Shown here piece after piece: positions 7,749 to 17,063 of a stretch of DNA of 64,000 bases (position 1 is its first letter; every line of letters starts with the position of its first letter). Both the position numbers and the translations under genes were made by a program. The stretch is from Alkalinema sp. CACIAM 70d (GTDB lineage Bacteria; Cyanobacteriota; Cyanobacteriia; Leptolyngbyales; Leptolyngbyaceae), in contig MUGG01000133.1 in assembly GCA_002148405.1 (NCBI GenBank), forward strand, positions 1 to 64,000, given 5' to 3'. The notes under the pieces were generated by a model, which was not told where the DNA came from, did no database searches, and saw only the letters and a list, made by a program, of their open reading frames with translations.

Positions 7749-9071
7749 ATGGGTCGATCGCTCCACGTCAAAACATCGCAACTAGAACAGGTCAAGCGTC
7801 AGTTGAAACAGCAGGGCTATGCTCGTCAGCAGGATTTAGCAGAAGAGCTACAAATGTCCCGATCGACGGTGAGCAATTTTCTCAATGGGCGTCCTGTCGA
7901 TCACCTCAATTTCATTGAAATTAGCGATGCACTTCAGCTAGACTGGCGCACGATCGCGGATTTTAGTTCAGAACTCGATCGAGAACCGCAAGCAGCACCA
8001 TTAAACCTGCCATCAAATGCATCATTATTCACCCTCGCAGGGGACACAGAAACTCTCGTAGGGGTCACAGAATTAGAGGCGTTTGAGCCATTTATTTACA
8101 TTGAACGGGAGGGCAGCGATGCATTGGGAATCACGGTGCTACAGCAACCCTACGCCCTGTTACGGATTAAAGCCCCGCGTCTGATGGGAAAAACGGCACT
8201 TTCTTATCGCTTACTGCACCAATTACAGCACCAGGGTTACCAGTCAGCCAGCCTAAATTTCCACCTAGCCAGCGTCACGGAATTTGCGAGTCTGAGTGAA
8301 TTTTTAAAATGGTTTTGTAGCGCTATTACCCAACTTTTACAGCGTTCTAATCGTTTAGCAGACTACTGGGATGAAACCTTTTCAACGGCCAAAATGAGCT
8401 GTACCGATTACTTTGAGCAATACCTGTTAGCCGATCTATCTACGCCGCTTGTGTTGTGCCTAGATGAAATCGATCGAATTTTTCCCTATCCTGAAGTGGC
8501 TGCTGAGTTTTTAGGGTTATTGCGAGCTTGGCATGAGCGGGGCAAAATTCATACCGTGTGGCAAAAGTTACGGTTAGTTTTGATTTACTCTACCGAGGTA
8601 TATATCCCATTAAATTTATATGAGTCTCCTTTTAATGTGGGGCATTTTATTGAGTTGCCTAATTTAAATAATGAACAAGTTCAGACATTAGTCACCCGAT
8701 CGGGTTTGACTTGGACAACGGCAGAAATAACCGAGGTCATGACTTGCTTGGGAGGGCATCCAGCGTATTTACAACGGCTGATTCAGGCTTGCCAGCAGGG
8801 GGAGTCCTTAGTGAATCTCTTACAAACGGCTCCCACCGAAGCTGGAATCTATCGTGATGAATTACGTCATTTGTGGCGCTTGATTGCCCGTCAGCCAACT
8901 CTACTAGCAGCCTTACAAGAAATTCTAGATAATCCAAAACCGCAATCGATCGATGTAGATGCAGCCCAACAACTCGATCGACTCGGATTAATCAATATGC
9001 AAGACCAGAAATACACATTTAAATGTGAGTTATATCGTAACTATTTTAAACAACGCTTAAAAACCGTTTAG
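7749..9071 (+). CDS. HTH domain plus AAA-like ATPase (AAA_35 type)
   Basis: A 440-residue protein. Residues 10-65 form an XRE/LacI-like helix-turn-helix (GYARQQDLAEELQMSRSTVSNF). A P-loop ATPase domain of the cyanobacterial AAA-like type follows: the phosphate loop is APRLMGKTAL (142-151), a variant lacking the first glycines of Walker A, and Walker B is LVLCLDEIDRIF. The C-terminal part (LGGHPAYLQRLIQAC, then an all-helical region) resembles the winged-helix end of STAND-like ATPases. The next gene, about 115 bases downstream on the same strand, carries the same ATPase type fused to WD40 repeats. The pair may be one functional unit. The domain calls are firm; the role is unknown, possibly signalling or defence. 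Confidence 0.85.
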   Translation: MGRSLHVKTSQLEQVKRQLKQQGYARQQDLAEELQMSRSTVSNFLNGRPVDHLNFIEISDALQLDWRTIADFSSELDREPQAAPLNLPSNASLFTLAGDTETLVGVTELEAFEPFIYIEREGSDALGITVLQQPYALLRIKAPRLMGKTALSYRLLHQLQHQGYQSASLNFHLASVTEFASLSEFLKWFCSAITQLLQRSNRLADYWDETFSTAKMSCTDYFEQYLLADLSTPLVLCLDEIDRIFPYPEVAAEFLGLLRAWHERGKIHTVWQKLRLVLIYSTEVYIPLNLYESPFNVGHFIELPNLNNEQVQTLVTRSGLTWTTAEITEVMTCLGGHPAYLQRLIQACQQGESLVNLLQTAPTEAGIYRDELRHLWRLIARQPTLLAALQEILDNPKPQSIDVDAAQQLDRLGLINMQDQKYTFKCELYRNYFKQRLKTV

Positions 9072-9185
9072 TTATCAGCAAAGAGATGAGTTAGTTAATG
9101 AAGCTAGCAATTTTATTGAGCTTGTGAAATAGCGCTAATATTTTTGCTGTCATCTATTCTGTCATTTGAAGTTTGGAGTTTTGCA

Positions 9186-12100
9186 ATGGAACTAATGATT
9201 TATCAAGTGGGCGGTAGTCTTCAAGCTGACGCACCCAGCTATGTGAAACGATCAGCCGATACTGAACTTTATCAAGCCTTAAAGCGGGGCAAATTTTGCT
9301 ATGTCCTAAATTCTCGGCAGATGGGTAAGTCAAGTCTGAAGGTGCAGATGATTCGGCAGCTTGAGGCGGAAGGTATGATCTGTATCTCGATCGATGTGAC
9401 GGAAATTGGGACGCAGGGTGTGAGTCCAACCCAGTGGTATGGGGCATTGATTCAGCGGTTAGCACAACGGTTTGAGTTGGGTGAGTTCGATCGCCGTAGC
9501 TGGCTCCAGGCAAGGGCAGATATGCCGATGGTGCAGGTCTTTGGGGAGTTTGTGGAAACGGTGCTGTTAGCCCAGACGCAGGGCGCGATCGTGGTCTTTC
9601 TGGATGAGATTGATAGCATGTTGCGCTTGGCGTTTAAGGATGATTTTTTTGCAATTTTGCGGGCCTTGGAAAATAAGCGATCGGAACAACCTACCTTGCA
9701 GCGATTAACTTGGTGTTTGCTAGGGGTAACAACACCGGGAGAATTAATCCAAGATCCCTTACGGACTCCGTTTAATATTGCCCAGGGCATTGAATTAAAG
9801 GGCTTTGAGTTACCGGACTGTCTGGGATTGGCAGCGGGGTTACGATCGGAACATCCCACGACAGTATTAGCAGAAATTCTGCACTGGACAGGGGGACAGC
9901 CCTTTTTAACTCAAAAGTTATGTGCGTTGTTAGCCACGGAAACTATGCAACCCGAGGAATTAGTCTCGGATTGGGTTGCGCGGGTGGTGCAACAACGGAT
10001 CATTAGCCAATGGGAGACTCAGGATACGCCAGAGCATTTAAAAACATTACGTGATCGCTTACTGCAAAGTGATGTTGATTTGCGGACGCGGTTATTGGGG
10101 GTCTATCAACAGATTTTGCAGCAGAATGGGATTGCAGCCCATGAAAATGCTGATCATCAAGCATTGCGTTTGACAGGATTAGTGGTCAAGCGGGATGGCA
10201 AATTGCAGGTGTATAACCCCATCTATCGGCAGGTATTTGATGAGATGTGGTTAGCACAGATGTTGTCGGAATTGCGCCCCTACGGAGCGGCGATCGCGGC
10301 TTGGATGGCGTCGGGCCAAACGGATGAGTCCCGGTTGCTGCGGGGGCAAGCCCTCACGGAGGCGCAGGCTTGGGCCGAAGGGAAGCGGTTAGGAGATGAG
10401 GATTATCGATTTTTTGCGGCGAGTCAGGCATTGGAATCTCGGGAAATGGAGCAACGGCTAAAAGTGGTTGAAGAAGAAAAGTCGATTTTAGCAGCAGCGG
10501 AAATGCAGGCCCAGAAACGATTACAGCAAGCAGGGCGATGGGTAAAAGGGGGCGCGATCGCGGCGGGATTGTTGTCGATCGCGGCAGCTGGTTTGAGTTT
10601 TTACAGTTGGCGGACTTGGGAGGAGCAGCAAGTCGCTGTGGCGGTAACACGCCTAGAGCGGGAGGGTGCAGCGGTCTTAGACCAGATTAAGAAGCGGCCC
10701 TTGGAAGGATTGCTAAGTGCAATGAGATCGGCGGAAGAGTTGAACCAAATCATGCAGAAGACCGGGGCAAAGGACTATTTAACAACAAGTCCTGCCTATG
10801 CTTTGCAGCAAGCCCTAGAACGAACTAAGTACCAAACATTATTGGCGCATCCAGCACAAATTGCTTCCATGACAATGACTCCAAAAGGCAATGAAATCTC
10901 TACCTTTGCTGAAGATGGTTCTATACGTACATGGAGTCTATCAGGGCAGTTACTGACTGCTGTAAAAGTAGTTAGTGATTTCCAACTTAACTTACAAGAC
11001 CAAGTAGTACTAACTAACTTTATTCATAAAACTGGAATTTTGGCGATTCTTGATCAAGGTAACCAACAGGATCAAAACAAGATCAATATTTTTGATCAAT
11101 CGGGGAAATTATTATTAACTCTTTACTCGAAGAATCATGTTTTGGACAAATTGCAACAATTACCACCAACGAATTCATCTTCTCGGCTATTTCTTAATTC
11201 ATTAGGGACTCTAGATGTTACGAATAACCATATCTTTTTACTCGCCCATTATTGGGACAGTGTAGCCATTCAGTCAATCAGTACAATCTTAAAGCTAGCT
11301 CAAAAATCATCAATACAGATGGGATGGTTTAGTGAAAAGAAACAGATGGAATGGGTTCGTGCACAAGAATTTAGTCCAAACGGAGAACTCATATTAACGC
11401 TCTCACAATCATCCCATATAGATAACTCAAATGATATCGTACAGATTCGGGATCTTACGGGGAAAATCATCACAGAATTAAAAGGTTACAAGAGTCGGAT
11501 TTTCAATGCTCATTTTGATCTGCAAGGGAAGAAAATTCTCGCGATTTCCAGCGATCGAACAATTAGAATTTGGGATTTACAAGGTAAGCCACTCTCAATC
11601 ATTCAGGGTTATTCATCCTCGATTGATTATTCATCCTTTATCAACAATTCTTCATCCTCGATCAGTTGGCCTTCTGATCCCAATGCCCAGTTCAGTCCCC
11701 AGGGAGATAGAATTCTGACAACTAACATGAATCCCCCCCAAGTGTGGGATTTAGAGGGAAATCTGATTGGCACATTAAACGGAAAAGCGAAGAGTACTTT
11801 AGCTCAGTTCAGTCCAGATGGACAGTTTATTGCAACGGCCAACACTGATGGCTCTGCAAAAATTTGGAATGTTAAAGGCAAGCTACTTATTGAGTCTGGA
11901 AAGTACGATCACGATTTAGTTAAGAGTCCTTATTTCTTGAAAGGTGATCACCGCCTTGTCACCTTTGCCCAAGACAAAACCGCACGAATCTGGGATTGGA
12001 AAAAACAATACCTAGATTCCATCCCCTCTAAGAAAGTCATCCAAAGTGCCCATATTAACCCGCTAACTCAACAAGTCCTTGTTGTTCCAGAAAAATCTAA

Positions 12101-12989
12101 CGATGCTCAGATTATAAGTTTCGCAGGAAACCGTCTTGCCACTTTAACCCTACCGTTCCCTCAAACTTGGACAGAAGGGCAGCGAGAATTTGCTAAACAG
12201 CAGACGGGTTGGAAGATTCGCCAAGACAAGAAATTTATTATTGGCTATCGCCCAGAAAAAAATGTAGCGAACAAGTTATATCTATTCAACTGGGAGGGCA
12301 AGCCTGTCTCACATATCTATTCGAGGGTGCCCCAAGCACACGGATACTCGGTTCATGTCGTCAGCAAGGTCATTCAGGTGCAATCTTCTGAAGGAGAACT
12401 GATTGCACAACTTAAATCCCAACAAGGTAATTTTGAAGCAGCACAACTCAATGCAACAGGAGATCGACTCATTACGGCCTCCGATCGCGGTGTGGTTCAA
12501 TTATGGAATCTATCTGGGGAACTCATCGCGACTTTGCAAGATAATAAGACGTCAGTTAAACAAATTCAGTTTTCACCATCGGGAGAACAGATCTTAGCGG
12601 AAGGTGCGCAGGGAAGAATTTATCTTTGGCACCAATCGGGACAACGGATTACAGATTTTGCTGGTGAGAATGCAACCTTTAATGCCCAAGGCGATCGCAT
12701 CCTCACCCATGATAAACAAAGTATTAAAGTCTGGGATTTAGCAGGTCGTTTACTTAGTGAATTTCAGTACCTAAAATCCGCAATTCTGGATGCTGATTTC
12801 ACTCCACAAGGCAATGAAATTATCTTTGTTGCAGCAGATAGTAAGGTACATACTCGATCGATCGAAACCCTCCCCCAACTACTCAACCGAGGCTGCACCT
12901 GGCTCCGCACCTATCTGACAGCCAATCCCCAGGAACTCGATCGTCTACCCACCTGCAAAACCATGATGGACAAGCCACGATCGTCATAA
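9186..12989 (+). CDS. AAA-like ATPase with C-terminal WD40 repeats
   Basis: A protein of 1267 residues. The ATG at 9186 has GGAG about 9 nt upstream; a longer frame from 9144 adds 14 residues without a ribosome site. Residues 1-390 are an AAA_35-type ATPase: P-loop NSRQMGKSSL (42-51) and Walker B IVVFLDEIDSML, then a GGQPFLTQKLCALL winged-helix segment. A coiled linker leads to one hydrophobic helix (AAGLLSIAAAGLSFYSW), and then WD40-like blades run to the end, with units such as QIRDLTGK, IRIWDLQGK, AKIWNVKGK, ARIWDWKK, QLWNLSGE and IKVWDLAGR. The WD40 half is visibly more AT-rich than the ATPase half. The architecture matches STAND-type sensor proteins that oligomerise on ligand binding; the ligand is unknown. 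Confidence 0.88.
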   Translation: MELMIYQVGGSLQADAPSYVKRSADTELYQALKRGKFCYVLNSRQMGKSSLKVQMIRQLEAEGMICISIDVTEIGTQGVSPTQWYGALIQRLAQRFELGEFDRRSWLQARADMPMVQVFGEFVETVLLAQTQGAIVVFLDEIDSMLRLAFKDDFFAILRALENKRSEQPTLQRLTWCLLGVTTPGELIQDPLRTPFNIAQGIELKGFELPDCLGLAAGLRSEHPTTVLAEILHWTGGQPFLTQKLCALLATETMQPEELVSDWVARVVQQRIISQWETQDTPEHLKTLRDRLLQSDVDLRTRLLGVYQQILQQNGIAAHENADHQALRLTGLVVKRDGKLQVYNPIYRQVFDEMWLAQMLSELRPYGAAIAAWMASGQTDESRLLRGQALTEAQAWAEGKRLGDEDYRFFAASQALESREMEQRLKVVEEEKSILAAAEMQAQKRLQQAGRWVKGGAIAAGLLSIAAAGLSFYSWRTWEEQQVAVAVTRLEREGAAVLDQIKKRPLEGLLSAMRSAEELNQIMQKTGAKDYLTTSPAYALQQALERTKYQTLLAHPAQIASMTMTPKGNEISTFAEDGSIRTWSLSGQLLTAVKVVSDFQLNLQDQVVLTNFIHKTGILAILDQGNQQDQNKINIFDQSGKLLLTLYSKNHVLDKLQQLPPTNSSSRLFLNSLGTLDVTNNHIFLLAHYWDSVAIQSISTILKLAQKSSIQMGWFSEKKQMEWVRAQEFSPNGELILTLSQSSHIDNSNDIVQIRDLTGKIITELKGYKSRIFNAHFDLQGKKILAISSDRTIRIWDLQGKPLSIIQGYSSSIDYSSFINNSSSSISWPSDPNAQFSPQGDRILTTNMNPPQVWDLEGNLIGTLNGKAKSTLAQFSPDGQFIATANTDGSAKIWNVKGKLLIESGKYDHDLVKSPYFLKGDHRLVTFAQDKTARIWDWKKQYLDSIPSKKVIQSAHINPLTQQVLVVPEKSNDAQIISFAGNRLATLTLPFPQTWTEGQREFAKQQTGWKIRQDKKFIIGYRPEKNVANKLYLFNWEGKPVSHIYSRVPQAHGYSVHVVSKVIQVQSSEGELIAQLKSQQGNFEAAQLNATGDRLITASDRGVVQLWNLSGELIATLQDNKTSVKQIQFSPSGEQILAEGAQGRIYLWHQSGQRITDFAGENATFNAQGDRILTHDKQSIKVWDLAGRLLSEFQYLKSAILDADFTPQGNEIIFVAADSKVHTRSIETLPQLLNRGCTWLRTYLTANPQELDRLPTCKTMMDKPRSS

Positions 12990-13089
12990 CGCCACGACTA
13001 TAAAAGATCAACGCTTTCATGACCCTGCCATACAACGCTAGGAGAATTTCACGTTCAATCACCTACTCAATAAAATGCGAACTCATAGG

Positions 13090-14601
13090 TTAAACCAAAT
13101 GGGTCGGCTGATGATCAAGCCTGCCCAAATCGATACTTTCCGGTTGCAGGGGTAGGAATACCGTGAAAATTTCCCCTTGGTGGGCGGATTTTTCCTTCAC
13201 CGTGAGCTTGCCGCCGAGGGCTTGGAACAGATTCTTCGTCACCGTCAAATTCAGACTCAAGACCCCGGTTTCTGGCTGGAAGGTCAACATTTGCCCCAGG
13301 GACTTCAGCAACGGCTGATAGGGACAACTGGATTCATTAGCAATGGTTTCCACCTGCAACTTCAGTTGGTCTCCCGCCAGACCGACCTCAATTTGAATGC
13401 GACTCCCGGAGGGCAAACTACGCGCCGATCGCTCAATCAAGCTGGTCAGCGCCTGATCCAACATGCTGGGATCACTGACCACATGGGGCATGGTGTTGGG
13501 TAAACCAACTTCTAGGGCCAACCCCCGCTGTTGGGCTTGCTTTTGCCAACGGGGAATGCTTTGGTTAAACACCTGCGTCAGACAGGTCGGGGTCAGAGAA
13601 ACCCCTTTGTTATTCGAGGTTTCCAATTCCACGGCACGGAAAATCAGGCCAAAGCGATCGATCTGATCACTGCATTCCCGATCGATGACTTCCAGCCGCT
13701 TCAGTGCATCGGGCACCATATCCTTACGCTTCATCAGTAGCCGGGTGAGGGTGCGAATAGTCGTCAACGGCGTGCGAACTTCATGGGCGATCGCCTGCAA
13801 CAACTCCACATCCAAGCTCGATGTCGCCAAACTAGCCGCTGCCAAATGGGCCGAAGGTGAAAAATCAGCGGGAACTTCAGGATGCTGGGTTTGGTATGTG
13901 CTCTGGGCACTCGATCCGGTTGTGCAGGGGGTTTCACAGGGCAAATGAGCCAATAACCGATGGCTAAACTGGGTGACGGTTTTGTAGTGGGGAATCACCG
14001 TAGGGAACTGATCCATCAGGTCATCCCAAGTTTTCACTTGGGATGGACTCAGCATCACCACCCGCAGGCGCAGAATTTGACAAGCACGCTCCACCTGCTC
14101 CGGATCAAAGGAAAACCAAAAGCCGGGTGTGCCTTCCGGCGTTTCACCCAGTACCATCACCAAGCTAAATTTTGGCGTCAGCGCAATACAGAACTGCTCC
14201 GCCGCCAAGGGATCACCTGGTAACAGGGGAAGAGGCGTACTCGTATTTTGCGCCGGAGATTCACCGGTTTCGCAGGGGGGAAGTTGGAAAAAATTGGCGA
14301 TCGTGGCGAGGGAGGTATCAGCAGTAAACGTCCAACTGCGGTAGCAATCGAGTAACTCTGATTGGCTTAAGATCGGAAACGGCCCCGATAAAACTAAACC
14401 TTGGGGAACAGTCCGTTCATCGGCATTACTGGGATCGCAAGTTTGCTGCAACATGACTTCCAAGGCTGCGATCGCCGCTGCCCAGGATTTTTCGGCCTTA
14501 ACGCGCTGGGTAGCCACCGAGCCAACGGAAGTCACAAATTCGTCTTCCCCTTGACCCAGCATCAGCACGTAGCTCAACGTTGGTAAAATCCACTCACCCA
14601 T
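13090..14601 (-). CDS. Sensor histidine kinase with degenerate ATP-binding boxes
   Basis: About 503 residues (an upstream TTG at 14607 is a longer alternative). The N-terminal 210 residues form a soluble, unrecognised sensor region (AEQFCIALTPKFSLVMVLGETPEG, FWFSFDPEQVERACQILRLR). The H-box QAIAHEVRTPLTTIRTL holds the phosphoacceptor histidine near residue 273. The ATPase part is unusual: the expected N-box asparagine is replaced in LTSLIERSARSLPSG, the D-box region VETIANESSCP lacks a plain DxGxG, and only a late G-rich helix (NLFQALGGKL) is clear. It may be a weak kinase or a phosphatase or scaffold. There are no membrane segments and no neighbouring response regulator. Confidence 0.8.
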   Translation of the reverse strand: MGEWILPTLSYVLMLGQGEDEFVTSVGSVATQRVKAEKSWAAAIAALEVMLQQTCDPSNADERTVPQGLVLSGPFPILSQSELLDCYRSWTFTADTSLATIANFFQLPPCETGESPAQNTSTPLPLLPGDPLAAEQFCIALTPKFSLVMVLGETPEGTPGFWFSFDPEQVERACQILRLRVVMLSPSQVKTWDDLMDQFPTVIPHYKTVTQFSHRLLAHLPCETPCTTGSSAQSTYQTQHPEVPADFSPSAHLAAASLATSSLDVELLQAIAHEVRTPLTTIRTLTRLLMKRKDMVPDALKRLEVIDRECSDQIDRFGLIFRAVELETSNNKGVSLTPTCLTQVFNQSIPRWQKQAQQRGLALEVGLPNTMPHVVSDPSMLDQALTSLIERSARSLPSGSRIQIEVGLAGDQLKLQVETIANESSCPYQPLLKSLGQMLTFQPETGVLSLNLTVTKNLFQALGGKLTVKEKSAHQGEIFTVFLPLQPESIDLGRLDHQPTHLV

Positions 14602-14744
14602 AACCAAAGTTCGATCGCGAGGTTACTAACAAGTCTGTCGCTGGTCGTATTACGAGAGTACCCTGATTGCAAGACCAGTAATGGTGTGGAACCGAACCGA
14701 ATCATGGTGCAATACCCGTTACAGTCCAAAACCTATACATTACA

Positions 14745-14781
14745 AAACCCGTCCTGTCTTTCGGGATTCAAGGACGGGTTT
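14745..14781. repeat. 10-bp inverted repeat downstream of the NblB-like gene
   Basis: AAACCCGTCC and GGACGGGTTT pair around a 17-base loop. It lies 70-110 bases beyond the stop of the minus-strand NblB-like gene and upstream of the kinase gene. There is no T-run on either side, so it is a weak terminator candidate or an RNA-processing or stability hairpin. Confidence 0.5.
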
Positions 14782-14852
14782 GCGGATGCAGGATCACCCC
14801 TGAAAGTTCGCTCAGGATGGGCCTGCGGATAGTTGACTAGGAAGGCACCCAA

Positions 14853-15515
14853 CTAGGAATGCACCAGTCCAGCTTTCGCTTGTTCTGCAACTTGAGGAAT
14901 CGTATCCTGAGCCAGGGACGAGAGGAGAGTTTGGGCCTCGGGAGTAGTGTAGTGGGCAAGGGCAAGGGCCACCCGATAACGCACTTGCCAATCGGAATTT
15001 TGCACAAAGGGAGCTAGTAAGCCGATCGCCCGATCGTCGTGGATTTCGCCCAGTGCACCAATGGCAGACATTGCTAAGAGTTCATTGCCGGACTGAAGGG
15101 CATCTTCCAACAGTTCAAAGGCACGGGGATCTCCAAATTCCCCCAAGGGCGCAATAATACTAAGCTGAACGATCCATTCTGAAGTCGTTTCGTAGAGAGC
15201 TTTGAGATCCTCGAAGGCTTCGGTCAGTTGCAAGGCCCCGATCGCATCCGCTGCCGCCGCTTGGACATCTGGTTCTTTATCCTGAAGTCCAGTGCGCAAC
15301 AGAGCAAGGGAACGATCGCGATCCTGACTACCCAGCGTTGCCAGTTGGGAGACTGCTGCATATCGTACCCGCACATTCTTATCCTGAACCACGGGTTGAA
15401 GTAGCTCAAACCCGACCGCAGGATCCAATCCCCGGAGCTGGTTGAGTCCCTGTAGGCGATCGCCGAAATCAGAGGAGTTGAGAAGTTCTTTTACCGATTC
15501 CGCATCAACGCTCAT
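14853..15515 (-). CDS. nblB: HEAT-repeat protein, probable phycobilisome degradation factor NblB
   Basis: A 220-residue, all-helical protein built of HEAT/PBS-lyase repeats, for example NVRVRYAAVSQLATLG, PDVQAAAADAIGAL, ELLAMSAIGALGEI, DWQVRYRVALALAHY. Length, the N-terminal block ESVKELLNSSDFGDRLQGL and repeat layout fit the NblB group, relatives of the CpcE/CpcF phycobilin lyases that help take apart phycobilisomes under nutrient stress. Lyase subunits themselves usually lie next to phycobiliprotein genes, which is not the case here and supports NblB over CpcE. It is soluble. The HEAT fold is certain; the NblB assignment is from memory of the family and a different HEAT adaptor remains possible. 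Confidence 0.62.
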   Translation of the reverse strand: MSVDAESVKELLNSSDFGDRLQGLNQLRGLDPAVGFELLQPVVQDKNVRVRYAAVSQLATLGSQDRDRSLALLRTGLQDKEPDVQAAAADAIGALQLTEAFEDLKALYETTSEWIVQLSIIAPLGEFGDPRAFELLEDALQSGNELLAMSAIGALGEIHDDRAIGLLAPFVQNSDWQVRYRVALALAHYTTPEAQTLLSSLAQDTIPQVAEQAKAGLVHS

Positions 15516-15664
15516 GCTTTTCTCAGTGTCTTATTATCTGGGTTGGTCAATTGCTCCTTATTTTCGCATTTAATGATCCCCACCCAAGCCACAGATTATT
15601 GCCTCAACGGTTATTGCCTCAACGAGGGTTTGATTAACCAAGTGCGATGATTCACTAGGTGCAA

Positions 15665-16147
15665 TTAAGCCACTGGCGTCACCGCGAGTTCTTGCGCCAT
15701 GGTGCGGAGAATATCGCCCTGGGTCAAGATTCCTGCTAACCGTCCTGTGCTATCGACAACGGGTAAACGGTGAATATGGCGATCGTGCATCAGCCGCGCC
15801 GCATCTGCAACGGATTGACTTTCCTGAATCACGATCGGATGAGAGGTCATGACTTCCGCTACGGTAACCCCTAGGGCCCGGTGCAAATCCCGTTCATAGG
15901 TGGCTGGGTTTTTGAGATAAATGATGCTGTCCAGGATCATGACGTAGGGCGGAGGAGTCACTCCCGTCTCCTGCCACATCAGGTCAGTTTCTGAGACGAT
16001 GCCCACGAGTTTCCCGGAGTCATCCACCACAGGTATCCCGCTAATTCGATTTTCGGCCATGGTCAGAATCACCTGTTTGAGGGGGGTGGTGGGATGGGCC
16101 GTGATGGGATTACGGGTCATGACATCGGCAACCATTTTCCGAATCAT
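15665..16147 (-). CDS. Tandem CBS-domain protein
   Basis: A 160-residue protein made of two CBS domains and little else. The first is VADVMTRNPITAHPTTPLKQVILTM with GIPVVDDSGKLVGIVSETDL; the second is VAEVMTSHPIVIQESQSVADAARLM with RLPVVDSTGRLAGILTQGDIL. Paired CBS domains bind adenine nucleotides (ATP, AMP, SAM) in the cleft and act as energy sensors or as partners of enzymes. No catalytic domain is attached, so it presumably acts on another protein. It lies downstream of a long AT-rich gap, which holds its promoter. The fold is certain; the partner is not known. Confidence 0.92.
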   Translation of the reverse strand: MIRKMVADVMTRNPITAHPTTPLKQVILTMAENRISGIPVVDDSGKLVGIVSETDLMWQETGVTPPPYVMILDSIIYLKNPATYERDLHRALGVTVAEVMTSHPIVIQESQSVADAARLMHDRHIHRLPVVDSTGRLAGILTQGDILRTMAQELAVTPVA

Positions 16148-16234
16148 AGGAGTTTCCCTCGTGTGAAATGATGAAATGGGCTTAATTGAAGTGAAATTGC
16201 AGCAGATAAAAGACGAGACCAGTCAACCCCCGCA

Positions 16235-16309
16235 GTATCCCCCGAAAAAAGTATCCCCAGAAAAAAGTATCCCCAGAGAAATGCTCCCAGAAAAATATCC
16301 TCAGAAAAA
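16235..16309. repeat. About five tandem copies of a 13-16 bp unit
   Basis: Units of the form GTATCCCCAGAAAAAA: 16235-16250, 16251-16266 and 16267-16282 are 16 bp, followed by shortened copies at 16283-16295 and 16296-16309. The purine-rich AGAAAAAA blocks alternate with pyrimidine-rich TATCCCC blocks. It lies upstream of the CBS-protein gene. Confidence 0.8.
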
Positions 16310-16330
16310 GCTCGAAGGGCTGGAGAGCAT

Positions 16331-16372
16331 GGGTTCCATCGCTGGTTCACTCTGCGATTAAACCAGCGAACC
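16331..16372. repeat. Imperfect inverted repeat (hairpin)
   Basis: CGCTGGTT (16340-16347) and AACCAGCG (16361-16368) form an 8-bp stem with a 13-base loop; GGTTC and GAACC outside it extend the pairing past a small bulge. There is no T-run, so it is not a standard terminator. Confidence 0.55.
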
Positions 16373-16858
16373 ATGGGAGGGGGAAATAAGGGGTGAATAT
16401 CTTTATTATCCTGACAGATCGCCAATTTGACCGTTGATCTACACAGGATTTAATGATTTAGAGGAGTTGAATAATTTGGAGGAATTTGAACGGTAGAGTC
16501 AGATTCGACACAGGGTGCTCGAAATATTAATTAATTATAAATTTTTAAGTCTGTCAGGCAAACTAAATAACTATGATGAAATTATTGAATATAGGCCGAT
16601 CAAATGATTCGATCGCGAATTTAATTCAGATCGAATATTGTTTATCCTAGAGGTTTTAAATTATTAATCGATATATTTCTTCCATAAAATCTATTCTCCT
16701 AAATTTAGAATAGATTTTTGACTGTTTTCATAAATCTATGATGTAATTTAGTCTTTTTAAGCATGATTCCTTGTTGCATTAAATCAATAGTCAATAATAT
16801 TTTTTTTAAACACTCAATAGATAACGCTGGCAGCATTTCTAGCAAATAGAATCTCGAT

Positions 16859-16891
16859 GAAAAAACCTCTTCTAAAAGATTCTAGAAGAGG
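16859..16891 (-). terminator. Rho-independent terminator of the GAF kinase gene
   Basis: CCTCTTCTA and TAGAAGAGG form a 9-bp stem with an 8-base loop; on the minus strand it is followed by TTTTTT. It lies about 170 bases beyond the stop of the gene at 17064-18467. Confidence 0.75.
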
Positions 16892-17063
16892 CTTGAGCGG
16901 TTAAAAATTGTGTGTCAGAGCGGTAAAGAATAGTGCAAAAACAAAAGGATACACAACAATTTGCGGCTTGACCAACAGTGATGGTTTAACCAATGCATTT
17001 TGATGACTCATGATGAAAACTAGTCATGAATCACTAGTGACGCATAACCAATACTGTGCAGCA

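Larger units (their letters stand above)
16148..17063. other. AT-rich 0.9-kb gap with a repeat array, two hairpins and no gene
   Basis: No convincing frame on either strand. From the left it holds a repeat array at 16235-16309, an imperfect inverted repeat at 16331-16372, about 400 bases of very AT-rich sequence (16440-16850), and a minus-strand terminator at 16859-16891 serving the kinase gene that ends at 17064. Confidence 0.7.
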
